In this document: one piece after another, positions 25,530-33,525 of the stretch | Layout: each line of letters begins with the position of its first letter | How positions within the stretch are numbered: the first letter of the stretch is position 1 | NCBI GenBank assembly: GCA_964512095.1 | Contig: CAZEIH010000018.1 | Span: 1 to 64,000 of the forward strand | Direction of reading: 5' to 3' | Source of the DNA: DTU013 sp964512095 | Lineage (GTDB): Bacteria > Bacillota > Clostridia > Acetivibrionales > DTU013 | DNA length: 64,000 nt | Translations under genes and position numbers: made by a program | Notes under the pieces: generated by a model | What the model saw: the letters and a program-made list of their open reading frames with translations, nothing else | What the model was told of the DNA's origin: nothing | Databases searched by the model: none

Positions 25530-25770
25530 GCATCAGAGTGCATTCTGTATTACATAGCCTACTGCTCAAGTGGCTTACCTTTTTTTTCGAAATCCTGCAC
25601 ATTCTGTGTTACATAATTCACTGCTCTAAGGTGCCTAGATGCTTGGGTGCTTACCTTTTTTTCGCTAAGTCCCGCGCTTTCTGTGTTACATAACTCACTG
25701 CTCTAAGGTGCTTAGATGCTTGGGGGCTTACCCTTTTTTCGCTAAGTCCCGCGCTTTCTGTGTTACATAG
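25530..25770. repeat. Tandem array with 77-bp period
   Basis: The anchor TGTGTTACATA recurs at 25605, 25682 and 25759 (period 77 twice), with a diverged copy TGTATTACATA at 25546 (59 bases earlier). Shared blocks include CACTGCTCTAAGGTGC and CGCTAAGTCCCGCGCTTTC. The array ends about ten bases from the stop codon of the SPFH gene. Confidence 0.85.
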
Positions 25771-25779
25771 TCTACCGGC

Positions 25780-26745
25780 TTAGTCTATTCCTGTTGGATT
25801 GACTACGGAGCTGCCTGTACTGGATGTAGGCATCTGTATCAGCGGTATGGATTCTCCTCCTGCCACGACACTTGGGTATTCTCCATTCCACTTTTCTATT
25901 GCCTTCTCCTGGTTCTGAAGCTCCTTATATTTCAATAGTTCGTCAGTAATACTTTGTGTAATCTTTTTATTGAATTCCTCTATACCCTCACCTTCAAGGA
26001 TCTTTGACTGCTTCTCAGCTTCTGCTTCAAGGATCTTTGCCTGTTTGTCGGCTTCAGCCTTCTTTACCTGCTGCTGAGCCTCAAGAGCCTGCTTATCCAG
26101 CGTAAACTGCTGTGTCTCTACCTGTTTTTCCGCAATCTGCTTTTGCTCGATTGCTTCTTTATATTCAGGCCTGAAATCGATATTCACCAGTGAGACGTTC
26201 TCAAGAATAATATCGTTAGCCAGTAGTTGGACAGCAACATCTGCATTCACATCATTGGTAATCTTCTCACGATTGTTCAGAATTTCCGCCACATTATACT
26301 TTCCTGTATGTGTTTTTATAGCGTTAAGAGTAAGGGGAATAACCTTTTTATCCGCATAGTCCAAACCTATGGTCTGATATATTTTCGGTGCCTGCTCAGC
26401 AGATATATGATATGTTACCACTGCATTAATATATACATCCTGTAAATCCTTGCTGGCTGCTGTTATCGGATTGCTTGCATCCGCCCATTCCACCTTCAAG
26501 GTCCTTGCTTCCATGGTCCTAATAGTCTGTACAAAGGGCAGCTTGATATATACGCCTTCTCTTCGAACCGTTTGGGAAACAGAACCCATCGTTACTGTGA
26601 CACCCACATATCCGGCAGGCACAGAGCCTATGATAGATGTCAAAATAATGATAGCTACCAGAGCAAGAGCGCCCCATTTCAGTACCTGTTTCAATGCTTT
26701 TGTGTTTTTGATATTCGTCTTCTTATCCAGATTTATTACTTCCAT
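25780..26745 (-). CDS. Prohibitin/SPFH-domain membrane protein
   Basis: The 321-residue protein is anchored by one membrane segment (about residues 23-44) and followed by a prohibitin-like SPFH domain (about 45-235). A long Gln/Glu/Lys/Ala-rich coiled coil (about 205-270) follows. Such proteins form ring or microdomain scaffolds in the membrane and often restrain FtsH-type proteases. The C-terminal tail is Ser/Thr/Val-rich. GGAGG eight bases upstream supports the ATG. It diverges from the sugar-binding protein gene, and a 77-bp tandem array follows its stop. Confidence 0.9.
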   Translation of the reverse strand: MEVINLDKKTNIKNTKALKQVLKWGALALVAIIILTSIIGSVPAGYVGVTVTMGSVSQTVRREGVYIKLPFVQTIRTMEARTLKVEWADASNPITAASKDLQDVYINAVVTYHISAEQAPKIYQTIGLDYADKKVIPLTLNAIKTHTGKYNVAEILNNREKITNDVNADVAVQLLANDIILENVSLVNIDFRPEYKEAIEQKQIAEKQVETQQFTLDKQALEAQQQVKKAEADKQAKILEAEAEKQSKILEGEGIEEFNKKITQSITDELLKYKELQNQEKAIEKWNGEYPSVVAGGESIPLIQMPTSSTGSSVVNPTGID

Positions 26746-26854
26746 TATGTTAATCCTCCAACCAATCTTAGAATTTTTTTATCATATAAACATATTACGA
26801 CATAAAGTAAGAAAAAGTCTACTATCATTTAGAACTTGTCTTGTAATTTAGTGG

Positions 26855-26883
26855 TTGTTATTTTCTTCCATTTATGTTATTAT
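26855..26883 (+). promoter_or_regulatory. Sigma-A promoter of the MalEFG-type operon
   Basis: TTGTTA (26855-26860), exactly 17 bases, then TATTAT (26878-26883). Transcription would start near 26890, about 65 bases before the chosen start codon. Confidence 0.6.
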
Positions 26884-26895
26884 GTGCTTATGTGC

Positions 26896-26910
26896 ATTGA
26901 AACGTTCTCA
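26896..26910 (+). promoter_or_regulatory. Candidate LacI/CcpA-type operator
   Basis: ATTGAAACGTTCTCA overlaps the expected transcription start. It has the central CG and flanking AAA/TTC arms of LacI-family sites but is one base shorter than the consensus catabolite-responsive element. Confidence 0.3.
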
Positions 26911-26955
26911 GAAAGGTTATCGAGAACAGATATTTTAAAAGGAGAGTGGGGTTTA

Positions 26956-28299
26956 ATGAAAGGAACCAAAAGGTTATTAGCAGTCATCACAGCACTGGTC
27001 TTTGCAATATGTATTCTTACAGCTTGCCAGGCGGGCGGCAGTTCAAACCAAATCTATTTTCTAAATTTCAAGCCTGAGATCTCAGAGGTATATGATTCGA
27101 TAGCAGCAGACTATCAAAATGAAACAGGAGTTAAAGTGAAGGTAATTACTGCAGCTAGCGGTACATATGAGCAAACGTTGAAGTCAGAGATCGCAAAATC
27201 AGACCCCCCCACCATATTCCAAATAAACGGACCTGTGGGTTATGAGTCTTGGAAGGATTACTGTCTGGACCTTAGCAACACCGAGCTGTACAGTAATCTC
27301 ACTGACAAAAGTCTAGCCGTAAGAGCTGGAAATGGTGTATACGGGATCCCATATGTGGTTGAAGGTTACGGCATTATTTATAATGATGCACTCATGAGTA
27401 AATACTTCGCACTCTCAGACAAAAAAACAAATGTCAGCAGTATGGACCAGGTAAACAATTTTCAGATACTCAAAGAGGTAGTCGAAGATATGCAAGCTCA
27501 CAAGGAGACCCTGGGAATAGATGGCGTATTTGCATCCACCTCCCTCTCATCTGGAGAACAGTGGAGATGGCAGACCCATCTGGCAAATATCCCATTCTTC
27601 TACGAATTCAGCAGTCAAGCAGGCTTTGATAGCCCAATATTGGCAGGGCTTGCTTCAAATGAAGTGGACTTTAGTTATTCAACAAATTTCAAAAACATAT
27701 TTGATCTGTATGTAAACAACTCAGTAACGCCAAAAGGTCTGCTGGGTAGCAAGACTGTTAACGACTCCATGGCTGAATTTGCCCTAGGAAAGGCTGCTAT
27801 GGTTCAAAATGGCAACTGGGCGTGGTCGCAAATCTCCGGAGTCGAAGGTAACACCGTGCTTGAGGAAGATATTAAATTTCTACCTATTTATTCAGGCTCC
27901 AAAGGTGAAGAATCGCTGGGTCTTTGTGTAGGGACCGAAAATTATTTTGCTATAAACAGCAATGTCTCAGCTGCAAAACAAAAGGCCTCAGCCGATTTCC
28001 TTGAATGGCTCTTCTCCAGTGAAACAGGTAAAGACTATGTAGTTAATAAATTAGGCTTCATAGCTCCCTTCAGCACCTTTGAAGACGACGAGAAACCATC
28101 AGATCCACTGGCTAAGGAGGTACTGAGATGGATGGAGGGTGACCTTCAAACTGTCACGTGGACATTTGCTGCCTTCCCTAGCGAAGAATTTAAGAATCAA
28201 TTCGGAGACGCACTTCTTGAGTATGTCCAGGGAAATAAAAGCTGGGATGATGTAGTCAAGACAGTAAAGGACAGCTGGAAATCAGAAAGATCCCAGTAA
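26956..28299 (+). CDS. Extracellular sugar-binding lipoprotein of an ABC importer (MalE-like, family 1)
   Basis: A solute-binding protein of about 447 residues that should capture an oligosaccharide outside the membrane for the two permeases encoded downstream. The N-terminus is a lipoprotein signal with the lipobox LTAC (Cys near residue 21). The rest fits the extracellular solute-binding family 1 fold, including the NGNWAW segment near residue 293. The start at 26956 is chosen because the signal peptide begins there and GGAG/GGGG precede it; the frame is open upstream to 26836 without signal character. A 20-bp tandem array and a hairpin follow it. Confidence 0.9.
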   Translation: MKGTKRLLAVITALVFAICILTACQAGGSSNQIYFLNFKPEISEVYDSIAADYQNETGVKVKVITAASGTYEQTLKSEIAKSDPPTIFQINGPVGYESWKDYCLDLSNTELYSNLTDKSLAVRAGNGVYGIPYVVEGYGIIYNDALMSKYFALSDKKTNVSSMDQVNNFQILKEVVEDMQAHKETLGIDGVFASTSLSSGEQWRWQTHLANIPFFYEFSSQAGFDSPILAGLASNEVDFSYSTNFKNIFDLYVNNSVTPKGLLGSKTVNDSMAEFALGKAAMVQNGNWAWSQISGVEGNTVLEEDIKFLPIYSGSKGEESLGLCVGTENYFAINSNVSAAKQKASADFLEWLFSSETGKDYVVNKLGFIAPFSTFEDDEKPSDPLAKEVLRWMEGDLQTVTWTFAAFPSEEFKNQFGDALLEYVQGNKSWDDVVKTVKDSWKSERSQ

Positions 28300-28310
28300 C
28301 CCTGTCAAAC

Positions 28311-28403
28311 AACAGCTTTAGTAACATAATCACAGCTTTAGTAACATAATCACAGCTTTAGTATCATATTCACAGCTTTAGTAACATAATCACAGCTACA
28401 GCA
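28311..28403. repeat. Tandem array, four and a half copies of a 20-bp unit
   Basis: The unit CACAGCTTTAGTAACATAAT repeats at 28311, 28331, 28351 and 28371, followed by a partial copy to about 28403. The period is exactly 20 with no unique spacers. It starts 12 bases after the stop codon of the binding protein, inside the operon. Confidence 0.9.
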
Positions 28404-28429
28404 ATTTAACGACTTTATGTAAATAACTT

Positions 28430-28462
28430 CCGCTGCACATTACTTGATAGAGTGTGCAGCGG
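28430..28462 (+). promoter_or_regulatory. Intercistronic hairpin between binding protein and permease
   Basis: CCGCTGCACA (28430-28439) pairs perfectly with TGTGCAGCGG (28453-28462) over a 13-base loop, without a T-run. Such stems commonly protect or partly terminate binding-protein mRNA so that it exceeds permease mRNA. Confidence 0.55.
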
Positions 28463-28526
28463 TATGATTATTTACAATCGCTGATGACTTATCGGATATA
28501 TATGTATGGAAATGGGAGCTGAGCCT

Positions 28527-29369
28527 ATGCGTGACCGTATGAAGAAATATTTCCCTATCTTTGTATTACCCACTCTGACTGCATTTTCGATTGCATTTCT
28601 GATTCCCTTTGTTATGGGCATACTCTTGTCCTTCACAGAGTTCAGAACTGTTATCGATGCCAAATGGATTGGGATTAATAATTTTGCAAAGGCATTTGAT
28701 GATAAGGACTTTTTAAATGCGCTATGGTTTACAATCAGATTTGCATTTGTAGCTGTTATCATCATTAATGTGTTCGGATTTCTACTGGCGATGCTATTGA
28801 CCACAGAACTAAAGGGCAGGAATATTTTCAGAGCAGTTTTCTTTATGCCAAATTTGATAGGCGGCATTGTGTTGGGATATATCTGGTTACTAATAATAAA
28901 TGGTTTCTTATTCAATTTCGATATGACCATCACCTACAAACCAGAGTACGGATTCTGGGGCCTCATTATACTGACGACCTGGCAGCTTATCGGATATATG
29001 ATGGTCATATATATTGCCGGTATACAAAACATTCCCACAGAGGTCAAGGAATCAGCCAGAATTGACGGAGCAGGCCCACTGCATATGCTGACCGGAATCA
29101 CAATACCTCTTGTCTCTCCATCGTTTACGATATGCTTGTTCCTGACTCTCACAAATTCCTTCAGACTATTTGATCAGAACCTAGCCCTAACAGCGGGTGC
29201 TCCCTCGAAGCAGACGCAGCTCCTTGCTCTAGATATATACAATACCTTTTACAGCTCGGTAGGAGATGAAGGGGTAGGTCAGGCTAAGGCTGTGATTTTT
29301 TTCATCATCGTTGCAGTCATAGCCTTCATACAGCTCAGAATCAGCCGAAGCAGGGAGGTGGAAAACTGA
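28527..29369 (+). CDS. Sugar ABC transporter permease (MalF-like)
   Basis: An integral membrane subunit of about 280 residues with six predicted membrane segments. The cytoplasmic EAA loop reads ESARIDGAGPLHM near residue 179, the contact for the ATPase. It pairs with the following MalG-like permease, whose ATG overlaps its stop in TGATG. The start is placed at 28527, where GGGAG lies eight bases upstream; an ATG at 28506 lacks a site. No ATPase gene follows, so a shared MsmX/MalK-type ATPase encoded elsewhere is expected. Confidence 0.92.
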   Translation: MRDRMKKYFPIFVLPTLTAFSIAFLIPFVMGILLSFTEFRTVIDAKWIGINNFAKAFDDKDFLNALWFTIRFAFVAVIIINVFGFLLAMLLTTELKGRNIFRAVFFMPNLIGGIVLGYIWLLIINGFLFNFDMTITYKPEYGFWGLIILTTWQLIGYMMVIYIAGIQNIPTEVKESARIDGAGPLHMLTGITIPLVSPSFTICLFLTLTNSFRLFDQNLALTAGAPSKQTQLLALDIYNTFYSSVGDEGVGQAKAVIFFIIVAVIAFIQLRISRSREVEN

Positions 29370-30235
29370 TGCGTTGTAAAAAGTTACGATTTGGTAGGTC
29401 GCGTATAGCAAAAAGACTCCTGAATAAATTGTTACTTATAATAATGATTTCTGTAGTGGGCTCATTTATGGCACCGATCTTCATTGTACTGTTCAATTCC
29501 TTCAAGAGCAAATTCCACATAAGCACTTCCCCCTTCAAATTGCCTAACCGCGAGACCTTTGCCGGTCTTGGCAACTACATAACAGGTATATCGAAATCCT
29601 CTTATATGAACGCTTTTGGATGGTCTCTTTTCATTACAGTGCTGTCGTCTCTTACAATAGTATTACTGACAGCAATGACAGGCTGGTTCATCACCAGAGT
29701 AAAAAGCAGATTAAACAGCTTTCTGTATTATGTGTTCGCATTTTCTATGATTGTACCATTCCAGATGGTCATGTACACTATGACCAAGGTTGTAAATGTA
29801 CTTCACCTAGACAATCCACTGGGGATTGTTGCCATATACTTGGGATTCGGGTCAGGCCTGTCTGTATTTATGTATTGCGGTTTTGTGAAATCCATACCCC
29901 ATGAGCTTGAGGAAGCTGCAATGATAGATGGATGCAGTCCGTTGCAAACCTTCTTCATCATAGTGGTCCCTGTTCTTAAGCCAATCTCTGTAACCGTAGC
30001 CATTCTTAATGTGATGTGGATCTGGAATGATTATCTTCTTCCCTACCTTGTGATAGGCACAGAATACAGAACAATACCAATAGCAGTACAATATCTGAAA
30101 GGTGGGTACGGGAGTATAGACATGGGGGCTATGATGGCTTTGCTTGTACTTTCAGTAATCCCCATCGTCATTTTCTATCTTGCTTGCCAGAAATATATAA
30201 TCGAAGGTGTCGTCGCAGGCGCGGTAAAAGGATGA
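29369..30235 (+). CDS. Sugar ABC transporter permease (MalG-like)
   Basis: The second membrane subunit of the importer: 288 residues, about six membrane segments and an EAA loop ELEEAAMIDGCSPLQ near residue 190. The one-base overlap TGATG with the upstream permease indicates translational coupling, as expected for a 1:1 heterodimer. It ends the operon; a stem-loop lies beyond it and the next gene is convergent. Confidence 0.92.
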   Translation: MRCKKLRFGRSRIAKRLLNKLLLIIMISVVGSFMAPIFIVLFNSFKSKFHISTSPFKLPNRETFAGLGNYITGISKSSYMNAFGWSLFITVLSSLTIVLLTAMTGWFITRVKSRLNSFLYYVFAFSMIVPFQMVMYTMTKVVNVLHLDNPLGIVAIYLGFGSGLSVFMYCGFVKSIPHELEEAAMIDGCSPLQTFFIIVVPVLKPISVTVAILNVMWIWNDYLLPYLVIGTEYRTIPIAVQYLKGGYGSIDMGAMMALLVLSVIPIVIFYLACQKYIIEGVVAGAVKG

Positions 30236-30266
30236 ATGGGATCAACACCTGGTTAGTAGCAGGAAT

Positions 30267-30300
30267 ACTAGATCGCCACTTTAGTGGTGGCAATCTAGTT
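30267..30300. terminator. Hairpin between convergent permease and cyclophilin genes
   Basis: ACTAGAT-C-GCCAC pairs with GTGG-T-GGC-A-ATCTAGT around TTTA, a long stem with two mismatches. There is no clear T-run. It probably ends one or both transcripts. Confidence 0.5.
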
Positions 30301-30317
30301 CACTATGCCTGTATTGT

Positions 30318-30839
30318 CTAACACTTATCAGGTTCGCCATAATCCTCTCCGAAGGTCTCAACGGTTACCTTTTTCATCCGCTGTTCTTCACGAGGCCTGT
30401 CATTGTAATCACGCTTCACCCCAACGATTCTATCAGCCTCATCAATTCCATCAATTACTTTTCCAAAGGCAGCGTACTGGCCGTCAAGGTGCGGAGACTT
30501 CTCCACCATTATGAAAAACTGAGAGCCAGCAGAATTCGGCATTGCAGACCTGGCCATGGAAATGACTCCCTTGTCATGCTTTAGTTGATTATCAAACCCG
30601 TTCCCAGAAAACTCACCCTTTATTGAATAGCCTGGGCCGCCCATGCCAGTACCCTCAGGATCTCCGCCCTGTATCATAAAGCCGGGGATTACTCTGTGAA
30701 ATATTACACCGTCATAAAAACCACTTTTTACAAGTGATATGAAATTGCTTACTGTATTTGGTGCAATTTCTGGATATAGCTCAACACTGATGATATTTCC
30801 GCTTTCCATTTCAATAGTAACAACAGGATTCTTTTTCAT
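30318..30839 (-). CDS. Peptidyl-prolyl cis-trans isomerase, cyclophilin type
   Basis: The 173-residue protein lacks a signal peptide and catalyses proline isomerisation during folding. Cyclophilin signatures are IFHRVIPGFMIQGGDPEG at about residues 50-67 (including the catalytic Arg) and SQFFIM near 107. A C-terminal extension of about 25 charged residues follows the core. AAGGAGA eight bases upstream supports the ATG. It appears to be a single gene, with a dispersed element just upstream of its start. Confidence 0.95.
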   Translation of the reverse strand: MKKNPVVTIEMESGNIISVELYPEIAPNTVSNFISLVKSGFYDGVIFHRVIPGFMIQGGDPEGTGMGGPGYSIKGEFSGNGFDNQLKHDKGVISMARSAMPNSAGSQFFIMVEKSPHLDGQYAAFGKVIDGIDEADRIVGVKRDYNDRPREEQRMKKVTVETFGEDYGEPDKC

Positions 30840-30860
30840 GTTAACAATCTCCTTATGTAT

Positions 30861-31004
30861 TCAATTCGCTTCGCTCAACTCCACTTGGCCAAGGAAGCTA
30901 ACTAACTCGCTTCACTCAACTCCATCTGACCAAGGAAGCTAACTAATTCGTCTTCATTCATCGCCGACCTATAGAGGTCGGCATCTTTTGAAGACATAGA
31001 TAAA
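30861..31004 (+). repeat. Dispersed hairpin element, copy R6 with duplicated left part
   Basis: The left part (CGCTTCGCTCAACTCCA...CCAAGGAAGCTAACTAA) occurs twice, at about 30861-30904 and 30905-30946. Then come TTCGTCTTCATTCATC, the perfect GCCGACCT-ATAG-AGGTCGGC hairpin and the right end GACATAGATAAA. With R7 it flanks the NdpA-like gene in inverted orientation. Confidence 0.85.
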
Positions 31005-31042
31005 ATATTATTTTTATTATAACACAAACAGTTTCTAGCAAT

Positions 31043-32056
31043 TCAACTGTTTGTTATTTTTGTGACATTTTTTATTATTATGGACAGGGTTCCATCAGGA
31101 TTGTTAATGAACTCAATCCTGTCACTGTTATCGCTGTATTCAAGGGGAAAATCTATCTCAATCCCTGTATCAGTTTTTATTTTGTGGGTCCGGAACTTTT
31201 TCTCAATGATCCTGTCGGGTATAGTTATTTCCTTTTCGATAATGCCCGCTTTGGCAATCTCTTCAACATACTCCCGCTTCACATCAGCATTCTTTTCGAA
31301 CACTTTATCAGCAATATGCTCTATCTGTATGGCGGATGTTTCCTCAAAGCACTCCGATACAGCCTTTTTAAGTTTTACAGCCTTTTCGAAATCCTCATCG
31401 AAATACTTCTTATTCATGCTTTTAGCAACCTTGTCTATTATCTTCAGCTTTGCATTGTCAGATAATTCGCAGTTACACCCCAGCAGATGACCTGACAAGT
31501 AAAACTCTTTTTCTCCGTTGATCTCATATTGCTTCTCAATGATTTTGATTTTTTGGTTCTCTAGATTAACCAGCACACATTCATCAAGCTTTTGCCCTTC
31601 CTGTGGCAACAGCGTCTGATGGCGGATGATAGTATTGATACTGCCCTCCTCCGAATTAGTAACCCAGTGTGTAAAGCCTGCTTTGTAATTTAGCTTTAGT
31701 ATACCTAGCTGTACAGATCCGTCTACTTCTACGATACAGCAGACCAGATCCGCCGAGGGTATGTCAGGGTTTTTTTGCATGAATGAAAAAAATATGCCTG
31801 CTATATCTGCTGTTATGGGTAAAAAATCACTCTCCTTGTCCTTAAGTAAATTGCACAAGGTACGCATATTGTTATCTTCAGAAGAAAATACAGCACTTTT
31901 GGTGTTGGGATTATCAAGCACCTTTCCAATATGCCTAACAAGATAGTTTTCCATATCTTCGGTTACTTCCAGCTCTCCTTTAGAAATTACAGGTATTCCA
32001 GAATTCAAATCCAACACATGTAATACAGCTCTTCTTATTGAAATGCAATGGTCCAT
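31043..32056 (-). CDS. Nucleoid-associated protein, NdpA/37-kDa family
   Basis: The 337-residue soluble protein resembles the 37-kDa nucleoid-associated family (YejK/NdpA, about 335 residues) in length and layout. It has an N-terminal region around RRAVLHVLD, a beta-rich middle and a charged helical C-terminal half ending in beta strands. The start is taken as ATG 32056, with GGGAG nine bases upstream; the frame extends to 32113 but that part lies in the repeat. No DNA-binding motif can be pinned down by eye. Copies of the dispersed element flank it on both sides in opposite orientation, so the gene could be a mobile or inverted cargo. Confidence 0.6.
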   Translation of the reverse strand: MDHCISIRRAVLHVLDLNSGIPVISKGELEVTEDMENYLVRHIGKVLDNPNTKSAVFSSEDNNMRTLCNLLKDKESDFLPITADIAGIFFSFMQKNPDIPSADLVCCIVEVDGSVQLGILKLNYKAGFTHWVTNSEEGSINTIIRHQTLLPQEGQKLDECVLVNLENQKIKIIEKQYEINGEKEFYLSGHLLGCNCELSDNAKLKIIDKVAKSMNKKYFDEDFEKAVKLKKAVSECFEETSAIQIEHIADKVFEKNADVKREYVEEIAKAGIIEKEITIPDRIIEKKFRTHKIKTDTGIEIDFPLEYSDNSDRIEFINNPDGTLSIIIKNVTKITNS

Positions 32057-32083
32057 TTTGTTCTGCTCCCCCAAAAGTGAATT

Positions 32084-32209
32084 TTTATCTATGTCTTCAG
32101 AAGACGCCGACATCTATAGGTCGGCGATGAATGAAGACGAATTAATTAACTTCCTTGGTCAGGTGGAGTTCAGTCTCCACCTGACTCCCTGAGCGAAGTG
32201 AATTGACTG
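32084..32209 (-). repeat. Dispersed hairpin element, full-length copy R7
   Basis: A near-consensus copy in minus orientation. It has the right end TTTATCTATGTC, the GTCTTC-A-GAAGAC palindrome, the GCCGACAT-CTAT-AGGTCGGC hairpin, AATTAATTAACTTCCTTGG, the perfect GGTGGAG-TTCAGT-CTCCACC hairpin and CTGAGCGAAGTGAATTGACTG. Confidence 0.9.
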
Positions 32210-32487
32210 TCTGCTGCCCCAAAGCTCTACGCCCATTTTCGCAAGCGTCTTCTATTTGCCTTAACGCATGTTTCATTCTGTTTATCGAAGCGCACATTGC
32301 TTTCTATCTGCCCCCGCATCCGTTGTATTCTGTTCGCCCTAGTGCCCGCTGCATTCTGTTTGCTCCGCATCCGTCGGACATACATTACTATAGTTTACCA
32401 CGCCTTGCTCATGATTTGTTTATAAAAAATTAAATTGTAAATAATAACCTTATAAATAAATAATACGTTTTTTTATGGAGGTTGATT
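32210..32487 (+). promoter_or_regulatory. Upstream region of the L25 gene
   Basis: About 280 bases without a gene. The first part has loosely repeated words (CATTCTGTTT, CCGCATCCGT); the last 90 bases are AT-rich and should hold the L25 promoter. No single promoter is convincing. Confidence 0.35.
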
Positions 32488-33069
32488 ATGAATAATTCTA
32501 CATTGAAGCTTGAAAAAAGAAACGAAATCGGCGGAAGTCGAGCAAAGCGGCTTCTAGAAAGTGGTCTTGTGCCTGCTGTGGTTTATGGCAACGGATATGG
32601 ATCCAAGGCGGCCAAGGTCAGCAAATCAGAGCTCAACAGATTTCTGAAAAGTAATGGGCGAAACGCATTGTTTAAAACAGAATTCGGGGAAGAGCATGAC
32701 CTGTCCTTGATAATTAAGAACATACAATACAACCCTGTCAACAAGGAGATTATACATCTGGACTTTCAGAAAGTTGATCCCCAGGAGACAATTCAAGTCC
32801 AGGTACCCATTAAGATTACAGGTAGCGATGCAAACACAAAGGCAGGTAATTCAGTGATACATCAGCTGAATACCATAACAGTAGAATGCTCAGCAGACAG
32901 TATTCCGCAATACGCTGTCGCTGACATAACTAGCACGAAGCCAGGCCAAAGCTTTACAGCCGCTGATTTCAATTTCCAGCCAGATGTAAAGGTGATAACC
33001 AAACCCACCAAGGCAGTGGTGACAATCAAAGGCCACAAATCAGAACCTGCCCCTGAACCGGAAGAATAG
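32488..33069 (+). CDS. rplY: 50S ribosomal protein L25, TL5/CTC type
   Basis: The 193-residue protein has an N-terminal L25 domain (about 1-90: EKRNEIGGSRAKRL, then VYGNGY near residue 34) that binds 5S rRNA. A C-terminal TL5/CTC beta domain (about 95-180) precedes an acidic PAPEPEE tail. The long form is the general stress protein CTC type. The start is ATG 32488, with GGAGG six bases upstream; a TTG two codons earlier overlaps that spacing. It is transcribed alone. Confidence 0.93.
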   Translation: MNNSTLKLEKRNEIGGSRAKRLLESGLVPAVVYGNGYGSKAAKVSKSELNRFLKSNGRNALFKTEFGEEHDLSLIIKNIQYNPVNKEIIHLDFQKVDPQETIQVQVPIKITGSDANTKAGNSVIHQLNTITVECSADSIPQYAVADITSTKPGQSFTAADFNFQPDVKVITKPTKAVVTIKGHKSEPAPEPEE

Positions 33070-33279
33070 TAAGCCAAAAGTTATCAAGGTGAATGCAATG
33101 TCTGGTGGATGACTTTGCAAGTAATGGGCACAATAATGCAAAAATATTCCATATCAATTAACATAATTACACCCGAAACTCAATTATTGCTGGATTAATG
33201 AGGATTTAATCTGATTTCCAGTGCAATAAGTGCCCACTAATTGAAATGTTAGCCATTGAGGCGTCAGTGAAACATTGGG
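33070..33279. other. Intergenic region after L25, nothing recognised
   Basis: AT-rich sequence with no gene. TGGGCAC near 33126 and GTGCCCA near 33230 form a distant inverted pair that is probably chance. Confidence 0.4.
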
Positions 33280-33525
33280 GCGTATCTCGTGTTTCACCTT
33301 TGAACATTAAACAGCACAAGCGTCCCCATGTTTCACCTTTGAACATTAAACAGCACAAACGTCCCCATGCTTCACTTTGAAACAGCACAAACGTCCCCAT
33401 GTTTCACTTTGAAACAACGCAAACGTCCCCATGTTTTACTTTGAAACAGCACAAGCGTCCCCATGCTTCACTTTGAAACAGCACAACTGTCCCCGTATTT
33501 TACTCAGTCCCCGTGTTTTACTCAG
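33280..33525. repeat. Tandem array with 32-bp period (GCGTCCCC units)
   Basis: The word CGTCCCC (or TGTCCCC in the last unit) recurs at 33321, 33360, 33392, 33424, 33456 and 33488: one 39-base step, then four exact 32-base steps. The whole unit AGCACAAACGTCCCCATGTTTCACTTTGAAAC is repeated with small changes, so there are no spacers. The array stops at the stop codon (33522) of the C45 hydrolase gene. Confidence 0.9.

Larger units (their letters stand above)
25174..25779. other. Intergenic region of repeats, no gene seen
   Basis: The region contains a diverged dispersed element (25416-25488), a strong hairpin (25489-25525) and a 77-bp tandem array (about 25530-25770). The stretch 25249-25410 shows nothing recognisable beyond the upstream region of the GH26-like gene. 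Confidence 0.6.

Noticed and set aside
28311..28403. CRISPR or iteron origin
   Set aside because: The 20-bp units are contiguous without spacers; no replication gene or DnaA boxes are near, and the array lies inside a transporter operon.
33280..33525. CRISPR array
   Set aside because: Regular 32-bp spacing suggested it, but the whole unit is repeated with only scattered changes, there are no unique spacers and no cas genes.
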